Assembly (NCBI GenBank): GCA_025349905.2
Contig: MU624791.1
Location: 13,156-23,614 of the forward strand
Direction of reading: 5' to 3'
Length of the DNA stretch: 10,459 nucleotides
Source: Blastocladiella britannica
Taxonomy: Eukaryota; Blastocladiomycota; Blastocladiomycetes; Blastocladiales; Blastocladiaceae
Shown: in pieces, positions 1 to 7,030 of the stretch
How the letters are laid out: every line of letters begins with the position of its first letter
How positions within the stretch are numbered: position 1 is the first letter of the stretch
Notes under the pieces: generated by a model
Told to the model about the DNA's origin: nothing
Seen by the model: the letters and a program-made list of their open reading frames with translations, nothing else
Databases searched by the model: none
Made by a program: the position numbers and the translations under genes

Positions 1-39
1 AAAAAAAAACAGATCCCGCAACAATACAAAAAGACGTAC
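1..39 (-). other. partial intron of the LRRC43-like gene
   Basis: On the minus strand the coding frame ends in CAG followed directly by GTACGT, a strong 5' splice site. The sequence then turns T-rich and ends in a run of nine A on the plus strand (T on the minus) at the window edge. The acceptor lies outside the window. I read this as the second intron of the gene to the right. Confidence 0.7.
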
Positions 40-1717
40 CTGCCCCTCGAGGAACTCGGAGAGATTCAGGTCAATCTCTGCCACGAGCTGCGATGCGACA
101 TGGACCAGTCGTTTGGATTCAGAGACCGCACCACCACCTGCTGCTCCGTGCTCTTTGATCTTCTTTGGCACTTGCGGAGATTTGGCATTTTTGGCAGCCG
201 TCGTGTTGCTTGTGCTGGGCGAGCGGCCACCGCCGCCACCGCCGCCACCACTGGGCCCAGACGATCCCGGGCGATCGGAAGGACTCAGTGCATTGGTAGC
301 TGTCACGGTCTGCTCGGATTTGACGACATGGCGGTATACCTTGAGCGGGACTGGGTCTGTGTGATCCCTTTATGAGCGAAAATCCATCATGACCAAACAG
401 AAAAAGGAGCACGGTACTGTCAAGAAGGTTGCATAAATCGGCGTCAGCAAGTGCAGCCAAGTCCATGCACAGATTGAAGGCGGCAGAGCATGTGTCCATG
501 GCCGCCAATGTATCCGAGTGGGCGGGCAACGCCCCGCCGGCGGTCTCTTTTGTCCCCTTGGTCTTCGGGATATGGTGCGCTCCACCTCCGCCGGCGCCAG
601 CGGCCGCATCAGCCATGAGTTGCGAGAATGGAACGAGGGGAAGCAACTTGGTACATATGCCGAAGAACTCGATGGATACCAGCACGGACAGCGAGGGATC
701 CTCCGACACAGCTCCATCCGCTGCTGCTGGGGTCGAACCAGCCACTGGAGGTGTCACCGTGACAGGCTCGCTGCCCAACAGCACTCCTCCATTTAGAGCC
801 GCGGTAGCAGTGGTGATTGTCGTGGTTGCCGTCGCTGCAAGGCTGCCCGACGACTCGCTACTAATCGACCGCAATACGGCACTGACGGCATCGTTCGGGA
901 TGCCAGTGACCGTGCCCAGAAACAATTTGACTTCGGCTGTCGGTGCACCGCCTGGCGACGACAACAACAGGGACGAGGTGGAAGTTGGATCAAAAAGCGT
1001 CGAAAACGGTACGCCGTCGAGACTCTGCAGATGCGGAATATGTTGGATCACATCGGCCGCGTACCGGTAGCACAGCGAGGTCGGGTTTCCCATAAGTCCG
1101 AGGATCCGTAGGGACCGCACCGACGCGAGCGACGCCAGTGCCATTTCCCGATTTTCCAACAAGTTGTGCGAGAGGTCGAGCGATCGCAGGGACGGCGGGA
1201 CGCGGGTGCTCAATGCTGGCGGTAGCGTTGTGATTTCGTTGAATCCAATATTGAAATGCAGCAGCAGGGTCAGCGACGCAATTTCTGGGAACGCCGTAAA
1301 CTGATTGAGGGACAAGTTCATCTCGCGGAGCGTGCGAGGTAAGATAGCCTGGTCCAGAGCGTGGATCCGGTTCCCACATAAATCCAAGCGTGCCAGAGCA
1401 GAAAACTTTTGCAACACGGTCGGGGGCTCGAGGGACTGGATCTTGAAGCAAGACAGCTCCAGGTCCCGTAGCCGCTCATAGATGTCGGTTTGCGTGAGTT
1501 TGTGCCGGCTGCCGTCCTTTCGCCGCAGCTCTTCCAGGATGCCATTCAGGTGCGGATCAGTTCGTTCGCGCTTCCCAAATATTGTCAGAGCTGGGACGGG
1601 CGTGGAGCCGCCGTGCAGCCGATCCCAGCAGAGACCAGTTGCGAGCTCGAAATGCGTGCTCCATGCGGTTGCGAGCGAGGTTGGTGGCGGGTGGATGGGG
1701 AGGATCGGCACCGGCAT
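40..1717 (-). CDS. LRRC43-like leucine-rich repeat protein, 3' end missing
   Basis: Exons are 418-1717 and 40-356, with a 61-nt intron between. Together they encode 539 visible residues, and the gene continues off the left edge. Residues about 85-235 are leucine-rich repeats (RLDLCGNRI, SLRSLDLSHNLL, RILGLMGNP). They end in the LRR-cap pattern GNP..LCYRYA...I.HLQSLD, followed by a beta-type segment (VKLFLGTVTGI, 263-273). After the splice the frame gives PVPLKVY, a Gly/Ser-rich lysine-containing linker and AEIDLNLSEFLEG. The order of LRRs, VTIG-like segment, VPLK motif, basic linker and a short final beta/helix segment matches animal LRRC43, as I recall that family. LRRC43 is found in organisms with motile cilia, so a role at the flagellum is inferred. 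ATG at 1717 is chosen because the longer frame upstream has no ATG. Low-complexity Ala/Thr stretches (about 295-320) lie between the domains. It is divergently transcribed from the CRAL-TRIO gene. Confidence 0.75.
357..417 (-). other. 61-nt intron in the LRRC43-like gene
   Basis: The donor is ACA|GTACCG and the acceptor is CACACAG|ACCCAG (minus strand). It is a phase-1 intron, and the junction codon becomes AAC. Removing it switches the frame from a Trp/Arg-rich nonsense tail to a frame with PVPLKVY and AEIDLNL, both expected for the family. The open frame reads straight through this intron, so automatic gene callers could miss it. The exact donor is less certain than the existence of the intron. 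Confidence 0.65.
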
Positions 1718-1835
1718 GTTGGTTTTCCCTTTTCGTTTGCTTTCGATTTCGGCAGAGTCGCACAATGAGTAACTGGCCAAATCTCCTCCCTTTGCCAACA
1801 GCAATAGCGCGTCTGGACATAGAAAGATATATTCA
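1718..1835. promoter_or_regulatory. 118-bp divergent intergenic promoter region
   Basis: This short gap separates the start codons of the LRRC43-like gene (leftward) and the CRAL-TRIO gene (rightward), so both promoters and both 5' UTRs must fit in 118 bp, or extend into the neighbouring gene. It is less GC-rich than the flanking exons and holds T-rich and pyrimidine-rich tracts. I see no clear TATA box; AGATATATTC just before the right-hand start is AT-rich but too close to the ATG. Confidence 0.5.
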
Positions 1836-2856
1836 ATGACCTCGCCCCGCCCTCACTTTTTCACGACGGTCCCGGACTCGGCCAAGGCAAGTTTTATTTT
1901 GTGGTGAAGCGCCAGAAGCACTGGAACGGACACTAAAAAAAATGGATAACAGGACGACATCGCCGCCTTGCGCGCCGAAGTAGCCCTGGAATCCAGCGCC
2001 TCGAGCATCTCGTCCATGAACGACGTGGAAGTGTACAAATTCCTGGTTGCCGCGAACAATGACCGCGCTGCTGCTACCAAGCGCATTGCCACCTCCCTGG
2101 CCTGGCGCCGGGAGTTTGACCTTGACGCGGCCATCAAGGGCGACTATTCGGACCTGAAGAAGCTCGGCAAACTGTACCTGCTGCCGCAGCCCTCCAAGGA
2201 CGGCCGGGCGGTGATGGTGTGGCGTTCGCGCTGCCATATGCCGGGTACCGATGCGGAGCTGGACCACTTGATGCGGTTCTTTGTGGATACTGTCTATGGT
2301 CGCTGGAAGCGTGGGTTCGTGTCAAAGTTTTCCTTGGAATGCGGGCATCAAGGATTAACGCGTATTCTACTTTAGGGAGGGATCCGACCGCATATACGTG
2401 ATTGTGACGCGCGAGGGCGCCGAGAGCAAGCACCGCGATTTGGCCATGGCTCGCCGCCTTGCTTCGACCTTCAATGGTGCTGTATTTTCATTCAGTTCAC
2501 GCTTCTTTGAGACCAAGCAGCTTACCGTATGATAATATAACAGGCAACTTCCCAGAGACGCTGGACAAGTGCATCGTGTACCCGACGGGCTGGCTGGTGT
2601 CTGGTATTTGGGCGTTCTTGAAGCCGTTCTTGGATCCCCTGACTGTCGATAAGGTATGTCCACTTCGTGTCTTTTTGTTTCGCCTTCCTCACCAAAAAAT
2701 CAATACTTGTGGTAGGTTGTGTTTACGGGAGAGGCGGAGGCCAAGGATACGTTGCAGGGGCTCATTGACGTCGACACGCTCCCAACATCCATGGGTGGGA
2801 CGTGGACGGGCGAGCCCGAGGGCGTGGATCCCGAGCAGGTTGCACTTGCCCTTTGA
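1836..2856 (+). CDS. CRAL-TRIO (Sec14-like) lipid-binding protein
   Basis: Five exons, 1836-1886, 1953-2314, 2376-2476, 2544-2653 and 2716-2856, join in frame to 254 residues ending in TGA. Residues about 39-70 (VEVYKFLVAANNDRAAATKRI...WRREF) match the CRAL-TRIO N-terminal helical domain. The lipid-binding core follows, with DRIYVIVTREGAES, then NFPETLDKCIVYPTGWL and WAFLKPFLDPLTVDKVVFTG. This is the typical Sec14 order: N-Y/F-PE-xL, hydrophobic gate, PFL(D/S)xxTxxK. Such proteins bind or exchange phosphoinositides or other small lipids in the cytosol. The ligand here cannot be told. The short first exon (MTSPRPHFFTTVPDSAK) is joined through a GC-AG intron. Without it there is no in-frame ATG before Met-39. 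The length is normal for a minimal single-domain Sec14 protein, with no GOLD domain or membrane anchor. Confidence 0.88.
1887..1952 (+). other. GC-AG intron in the CRAL-TRIO gene
   Basis: The donor is AAG|GCAAGT, a perfect consensus donor except for C at position 2. The acceptor is ATAACAG|GAC, with a branch-like CACTAA about 20 nt before it. The intron is 66 nt, phase 0. The intron holds in-frame stops (TGA after TTTTGTGG; TAA at 1947-1949), so it must be removed for the upstream ATG to be used. No good GT donor lies at a position that keeps the frame. Confidence 0.7.
2315..2375 (+). other. 61-nt intron in the CRAL-TRIO gene
   Basis: The donor is GTGG|GTTCGT and the acceptor is CTACTTTAG|GG, with a branch-like ATTAAC. 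It is a phase-2 intron and joins WKRG to EGSDRIYVIVTRE. It has the same length as the LRRC43-like intron. Confidence 0.8.
2477..2543 (+). other. 67-nt intron in the CRAL-TRIO gene
   Basis: The donor is AATG|GTGCTG and the acceptor is AATATAACAG|GC. It is a phase-1 intron and joins ARRLASTFN to GNFPETLDK, which restores the conserved N(F/Y)PE motif of the CRAL-TRIO core. Confidence 0.8.
2654..2715 (+). other. 62-nt intron in the CRAL-TRIO gene
   Basis: The donor is AAG|GTATGT (near-perfect consensus) and the acceptor is GTGGTAG|GTT. It is a phase-0 intron and joins LTVDK to VVFTGEAEAK. Confidence 0.85.
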
Positions 2857-3014
2857 CCGTTGATCCGGACTCTGGGACGAGGTGGTGAATGATGGCATGT
2901 TAAGTTCTTCAAAATCACAAAATTTCGCCAAAATATTCCGCGGTCCTGCAGCACCTACGCAGACGCGTGACAGACACACATACGAGCCGCCGTATTGTAT
3001 CGCAGCAAATCTAA
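2857..3014. other. intergenic spacer between tandem genes
   Basis: This 158-bp gap holds the 3' end of the CRAL-TRIO gene and the promoter of the next gene. It is AT-richer around 2895-2940. I see no canonical AATAAA and no TATA box. Confidence 0.4.
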
Positions 3015-3455
3015 ATGTTTGGCACGCGGTCCTTTACGTTCGCTCAGCGCCGGACATTTGCGGCCAACCTGGTCTACGCGACGGCGCTCACCGCGGTACT
3101 GACGGTCTCTGCACCGACGCTGCTCCCGTGTCCCGTTGCCGGCGTGCACAAGGGCATGATTCTCGGTGACGACGAGGCCGTGACCGATGGTCCATCTGCA
3201 CCAACTGTGCCCCACGATGATGGCGACAACTCTATCGTGTCGCCCACGACCACCGCTCCAATCACCGCAGACCACCACGCAATGGCAGTCAAGACCGCAC
3301 CGCTAGCTACTGTGGTAGTTCGGCCCGTGTCGTGCCACTTTGCCGCGGCGTCGTCGTCGTTTTGCCCTGCCGCCTTCTCGTCACCATCAACCTCCAAGAA
3401 CGCGATGGCATCCCGGCCCGTCCGTGTGCTGTCCCCGCCGCCGCGACCATTGTGA
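3015..3455 (+). CDS. small predicted mitochondrial membrane protein
   Basis: This intronless frame has 146 codons and ends in TGA. The first 16 residues carry Arg, Ser, Thr and Phe with no acidic residue (TRSFTFAQRRTFA), like a mitochondrial presequence. Residues about 17-37 form one hydrophobic segment, ending in LLPCPV. From about residue 48 the protein turns into an acidic, then Thr/Ala/Ser/Pro-rich low-complexity tail. I do not recognise the family. The N-terminal third looks conserved in style (short inner-membrane proteins of fungi with a single helix and a CP motif), while the tail could be disordered or partly untranslated if an unseen intron ends the gene earlier. The plus frame is preferred over an opposing 107-codon frame because it begins with a presequence-like segment and lies in tandem with gene 2. 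Confidence 0.6.
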   Translation: MFGTRSFTFAQRRTFAANLVYATALTAVLTVSAPTLLPCPVAGVHKGMILGDDEAVTDGPSAPTVPHDDGDNSIVSPTTTAPITADHHAMAVKTAPLATVVVRPVSCHFAAASSSFCPAAFSSPSTSKNAMASRPVRVLSPPPRPL

Positions 3456-3597
3456 CATTGGCTAGATTATTACCCTTCTTCCCCTCATTTTCTCTACTTC
3501 ACTCCTCCTCCACCCTGATTCGATCTGACCAAATGAAAAAGTATCGGATCCATATATTGCAAGTATCCTGCGATTTATTCTCAAAGAAAAGTCAGGA
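3456..3597. other. convergent 3' intergenic region
   Basis: This 142-bp AT-richer gap lies between the stop codons of the small membrane protein (plus) and the kinase-like gene (minus). Both 3' UTRs must end here. Confidence 0.5.
3574..3579 (-). terminator. candidate poly(A) signal AATAAA for the kinase-like gene
   Basis: On the minus strand AATAAA occurs 19 nt past the TGA of the kinase-like gene, in an AT-rich stretch. The position suits a short 3' UTR in a compact genome. Confidence 0.45.
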
Positions 3598-4689
3598 TCA
3601 TGGACCAGAGTGCTTTCCCTGCAAGTCCGAAGCGAACTGCTGCACCCATCGCACGTTCCCCCACCATCCCCACCCAGCCATGAACCGCGCCCAGTCGAGC
3701 AGGGCCACCTCGAACCACTCCTGCAGAGTGTCCGAGGTTGGCGGCTCGATCCCACGGGCACGCAGCGCATCGCACAGCGGCGAAATGTAGTCTTCCACCA
3801 CCAGAGCCGGCAATCCCCCATTAGCTCCATCAAGAAACTCCGGGTCGACAGACGTGGCCACCAGGTACACCACGTCCGACATGGGACACCCTGCGCCCGT
3901 GTACTGGAAATCGACCGCAGCTGCTGTCGGTGGCGGAACTGTAGGATCGGCCTTGTTTTGGCGACAACCAAACAAGAAGTTGGCGGCCTTGGCGTCACCA
4001 TGCACTTGCGTGACGCTCCATGCGTTCAGCTGGCCGGCCCACCGGTGCGCTCCGTCTGCAAGCCACGACCAGCGCGACCCGCGGCCAATGTCGCGTAACT
4101 CGGCTGCGCGCGTCGCCAGGTACCAGTAAGTGCCCTGCGGCCAAGTGTCCGGGACCGGCAGGGACTGTTTGTCGCGAACGACCCAGTGGTGGGCATGGAA
4201 CGCAGCGAGCCACCGCAGTGCCGCACGTGCTTGCGAGACTGGAAGCGTGCCGGGGAACGACTCGGGGTACTCGGGCGCCAAGTCCGTCAGGGCCAGCGTG
4301 AGGGACGCGTACGACGCGTCAGGAAAAGTAATGGCAGGGTCGTTGGGGACTTCCAGGTCCTTTTGCGTGGGGACACGACGCGTCTTTTCCGGAATCAAGC
4401 GCGCGATTGGGGCCGTTACTGGCATGGGCGAATGCACCTGGTGCTCGTAAAACCGGTGCTCGACGTGGTACGAGGCCACTTTGCGCGCGTGCGAGAGCGT
4501 CGGGCGGTCGGTCGTCGGGGACGCGGATGTCAGGTCAATGGACTTGACGACGATGGTGGTACCATGGTCCGTTACGCGGTGGAGCGTGCCATAGCCTGCC
4601 CACAGGGTTGCAATTTGTTGTGTCTTCTTTGTGGTCATTTTATATAAGTCTGTAGATCCCTTGGGCGGCGGAGGAGTTGGAGGCACCAT
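3598..4689 (-). CDS. APH / ecdysteroid-kinase-like small-molecule kinase
   Basis: This single-exon frame encodes 363 residues. It has the bilobal kinase-like fold of the aminoglycoside phosphotransferase/CHK/EcKL superfamily. Visible are a likely ATP-binding Lys in TTIVVKSID (K49), a VEHRFYEHQ helix (about 76-84) placed like the EcKL vE..FY helix, the catalytic loop VHGDAKAANF (H230, D232, N237), and the metal-binding aspartate in AAVDFQYTGAGCPMSDVVY (D260). The order and spacing match EcKL-type kinases better than protein kinases, as there is no DFG or APE. The likely reaction is ATP-dependent phosphorylation of a small hydroxylated or amino molecule; the substrate is unknown. All key residues are present, so it is probably active. 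The first ATG at 4689 gives a Pro-rich leader (MVPPTPPPPKG). A second in-frame Met at residue 18 (MTTKK) is an equally possible start. Trp is frequent near the C-terminus (MAGWGWWGNVRW). Confidence 0.85.
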   Translation of the reverse strand: MVPPTPPPPKGSTDLYKMTTKKTQQIATLWAGYGTLHRVTDHGTTIVVKSIDLTSASPTTDRPTLSHARKVASYHVEHRFYEHQVHSPMPVTAPIARLIPEKTRRVPTQKDLEVPNDPAITFPDASYASLTLALTDLAPEYPESFPGTLPVSQARAALRWLAAFHAHHWVVRDKQSLPVPDTWPQGTYWYLATRAAELRDIGRGSRWSWLADGAHRWAGQLNAWSVTQVHGDAKAANFLFGCRQNKADPTVPPPTAAAVDFQYTGAGCPMSDVVYLVATSVDPEFLDGANGGLPALVVEDYISPLCDALRARGIEPPTSDTLQEWFEVALLDWARFMAGWGWWGNVRWVQQFASDLQGKHSGP

Positions 4690-4942
4690 CAGATTTCACA
4701 TCCCACGGCACGACGAGAACAATAAAAAAAAACACTCCGCGCTCCGACTCCATTAAAGCGAATAGAGACAACGCTATTACTTTGATTTGCTTCGTTTTTT
4801 TCGAGAGCTGATCCGAGTACAGCCTTGTAAACCCGTCCTTCGTCAACACGCATAGTGGCGACTGCATTCCACCTGCACTCGACTCTTTCAAATTTTTTTT
4901 GCTTATATCGTTATTCCTCAAAGCCATTCATACTACCTACAA
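4690..4942. promoter_or_regulatory. 253-bp divergent intergenic promoter region
   Basis: This gap lies between the start codons of the kinase-like gene (leftward) and the HTH protein gene (rightward). It is AT-rich, with A-tracts near 4722-4731 and T-tracts near 4794-4801 and 4891-4899. TTGCTTATATCG at about 4898-4909 is a weak TATA-like element 34-45 nt before the right-hand ATG. No other motif stands out. Confidence 0.45.
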
Positions 4943-6910
4943 ATGCCGCCCCCTCCAACGGCGTACGACCCCATTCGCTGCCTGGAACCGTCCTTTTCGC
5001 CGCCCACGCTGGAAAAAGTATCGCCTCCAATGCACGACGGTCTGGGAAATCCGAAGCTCTATCGCACATGGCTGCGACCCCTTGTGCCTGAACCGACAGC
5101 GGGATCAACTCCAAACCACCACCCGTACCAGCAGCATTTGTATGTTTCCCCATCATCCAATATTTTTTTGCCCTTGGTGAAAAGAAAAAGAAGCGGATCG
5201 CCTGCAAGTTACCCTCTAACAAAGGGGGTCCTTATCCGATGGAGTGGTCGTGGCGTTTGTTTCTGGGAAATTTATCGCATCCCATCTGATTGCTTTTATT
5301 TCTTCTGCACCAACATTAACATGAGTTTCTCAATTCTTTTTATTTCCTCCATAAAGGACTGGACCACTGCCCGCTCCCCGATCCTTGGACACCTCTTCGC
5401 CCATGGCAACCTCAAGAGCGTTTCGACTTGAACCGGTGGCACTTTCAGGTTATCCTCCATTGCTACCGCACCGATCCGTCGCCCAGCAGCGGTGGGCGGA
5501 CGAGCCCAGCAGCCGTGTGGGCAGCTCCGCCGGGGACGATCCTAGTATGCGAAACCCCATTGCGGCCTCTGGACGTGGCGCCGCATCATACTGGGATCCA
5601 CAGTATTTCCCGCATCAGCAGCAGCATGTGCCGCCACCATATTCACATCCGCATTCCCGTCCACGTGGCCCTCTTGTTCCTCGCCGACCACTGCCAATTA
5701 CCACCACAGCACCAGTAACATCAGCGGCCTCATGGATTGTCTCGGATGATGGCGCCAGCGAAGGCGCGATTGGCGATCGACGAATGCCCGTGTCACCACT
5801 TGATGCGATGGATTACCAGTACTATCGTCCGCAACAACACCAGTACGACCAGTACTATGCGCCGGCCGAGTACCCGCCACCGCCACTGGATCCGATCTGG
5901 CACGGGCCATCATCTCGCCCTCTTGCGTCCCTGCCAACTCAGGTCGAGCAGCAACAGCAGGGTCCCGCTGCCACTGCTGACCCTTGGTTCTCCTCCGCCC
6001 GCCATGACATCACCGGTGCGACCGTGTACTCGCCCCCTCACCGATCGTACCCGCTGCCACCACAGCCGCCATTGCTGAGACACCACCAACACGAGTACCG
6101 AGATGAGCCGTTCGAGCATGAGGCCTACCACCGTCACCATCGCCACCATCATCACCATCGCCAGCACCACCGTCACCATCACCACCGGAACGCGCCAGCG
6201 ACCCTGCTGCCATGGTCGCATGAGCATGTCTCACCGATCCAACAACACCAGTTTCAACCACCACCACCACCGCTGCGTCGTTCGCACGGGGAACAGCCGG
6301 GCGACGTTCCTGCGCTCTCGATTCCAGCAGATCACGGATCAGCGGCCACCTCCACTCGCCTGTTGTCGCCGCTCTCGCCGCCTGCGATATCGCCGCCGGA
6401 GGTGATGCCGGTGGGAGGAGCAACGTCCGAACATCACCATCAGAGTTTGCCGGGATATTCGAGCGATGGGGTCTCCGCTGCAACCACCATCACCCCAACC
6501 CAGCCCCAGCTCTTCGATCCCGAGGCCGATCGGTATATTTTATGCTCCTATCATTTCAAATATATATGGAGCTCACGGCTGCGTCAACTCAATTGATGCA
6601 GAAACAATAGCAACACGCGCCGGCACTTTTCATTCGCCAGTAAACTGATGCTGGTCAAGGAGTACCTGGCCAACACCAACAAGATCACCATGTCCGAGTT
6701 TTCGCGTCGCAGGGGCATTGGAGTGGGGTACGCATCCATTTTTTCTTCTTATTGCTGATCCAGTGAGCCCATCTGACCCCTTTTGTACTCAGACAAATGT
6801 CACGCTGGGTCAATATGCGCGAGGAACTCGAGGGGATCGTGAGCAGCGGCGACGGCACAAAGTGTCGGCGGCCGGGTGCGGGTCGGAAGCCACAGCCCCG
6901 TTACGGGTGA
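4943..6910 (+). CDS. Pro/His/Gln-rich protein with C-terminal HTH-like DNA-binding domain
   Basis: Exons 4943-5139, 5357-6532, 6602-6727 and 6793-6910 join in frame to 538 residues. Residues 1-455 are low complexity, rich in Pro, His, Gln, Ser and Tyr, including YQYYRPQQHQYDQYY and a His/Arg tract at 324-342. Residues about 467-520 look like a three-helix homeodomain-like/helix-turn-helix unit: FASKLMLVKEYLANTN, TMSEFSRRRGI, then GQMSRWVNMREELEGIV with the recognition-helix style SRW. A basic end, RRPGAGRKPQPRYG (525-538), follows. HTH plus a GAGRKP tail is a pattern known from Brinker/CENP-B-like and transposase-derived DNA-binding domains. The likely role is a sequence-specific DNA-binding regulator whose disordered N-terminus acts as an effector region. 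The exact family and target are unknown. The stop codon overlaps a GTGAGG donor-like motif (6907-6912), so a further 3' exon cannot be fully excluded. Confidence 0.72.
5140..5356 (+). other. 217-nt intron in the HTH gene
   Basis: The donor is CATTT|GTATGT and the acceptor is TCCATAAAG|GAC, with a branch-like CATTAACATG about 40 nt upstream of a T-rich tract. It is a phase-2 intron and the junction codon is TTG. It is over three times longer than any other intron here. The upstream frame stays open through its whole length, so retention would yield a 162-residue protein with a hydrophobic C-terminal stretch. Confidence 0.65.
6129..6185 (+). repeat. CAY-rich triplet tract coding for poly-His/Arg
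   Basis: Nineteen codons, mostly CAC/CAT with a few CGT/CGC and one CAG, encode HRHHRHHHHHRQHHRHHHH. The mix of synonymous codons shows it is an imperfect, probably old, triplet expansion held in frame inside the HTH gene. Confidence 0.85.
6533..6601 (+). other. 69-nt intron in the HTH gene
   Basis: The donor is GATCG|GTATAT and the acceptor is TTGATGCAG|AAAC. It is AT-rich compared with the flanks and holds an in-frame stop (TGA at 6594-6596). It is a phase-2 intron. Splicing joins FDPEADR to NNSNTRRHFSF and brings in the DNA-binding domain. Confidence 0.7.
6728..6792 (+). other. 65-nt intron in the HTH gene
   Basis: The donor is GTGGG|GTACGC and the acceptor is GTACTCAG|ACAAA, after a T-rich stretch with a branch-like TGCTGATCC. 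It is a phase-2 intron. It splits the HTH unit between the second and third helix (RRRGIGV / GQMSRW). Confidence 0.75.
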
Positions 6911-7030
6911 GGAATATATATATATATCACCTTTTCTGCTGGTTGTCGCGGCACCTCGACCAAATTTCCATGAAAAAATGAAATACATTCGATGCAAGGA
7001 AAAGAGAAAATAAGAGATCGCTGGAATCAA
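6911..7030. other. convergent 3' intergenic region with short TA repeat
   Basis: This 120-bp AT-rich gap lies between two convergent stop codons. It starts with a 14-nt alternating AT run (6914-6927). No canonical AATAAA is seen on either strand. Confidence 0.5.

Noticed and set aside
226..248. CCGCCA/GGCGGC run as a structural repeat
   Set aside because: It is short and codes for a Gly run in the spliced frame of the LRRC43-like protein, a simple low-complexity linker.
429..1070. 213-codon plus-strand frame
   Set aside because: It lies antisense to the LRR exon, where the minus frame has clear leucine-rich repeats. Its composition is what GC-rich antisense gives.
3074..3397. 107-codon minus-strand frame
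   Set aside because: It opposes the small mitochondrial-type gene. It has no domain, and the plus frame has a presequence-like start and a suitable tandem position.
3462..4001. 179-codon minus-strand frame overlapping the kinase
   Set aside because: It runs in another frame of the same strand as the kinase, whose catalytic motifs are intact; it is an out-of-frame shadow.
6010..6483. 157-codon minus-strand frame rich in Gly/Asp/Val
   Set aside because: It is antisense to the His/Pro-rich coding stretch of the HTH gene. Its GDGDGG-like repeats are just the reverse of CAC/CAT codons.
6600..6910. Mobile element carrying the HTH domain
   Set aside because: No transposase catalytic domain, terminal inverted repeats or target duplication is visible; the domain is spliced to an upstream host-like gene.
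6914..6927. AT alternating run as a possible promoter TATA element
   Set aside because: It lies between two convergent stop codons, so it is in 3' sequence of both genes rather than upstream of either.
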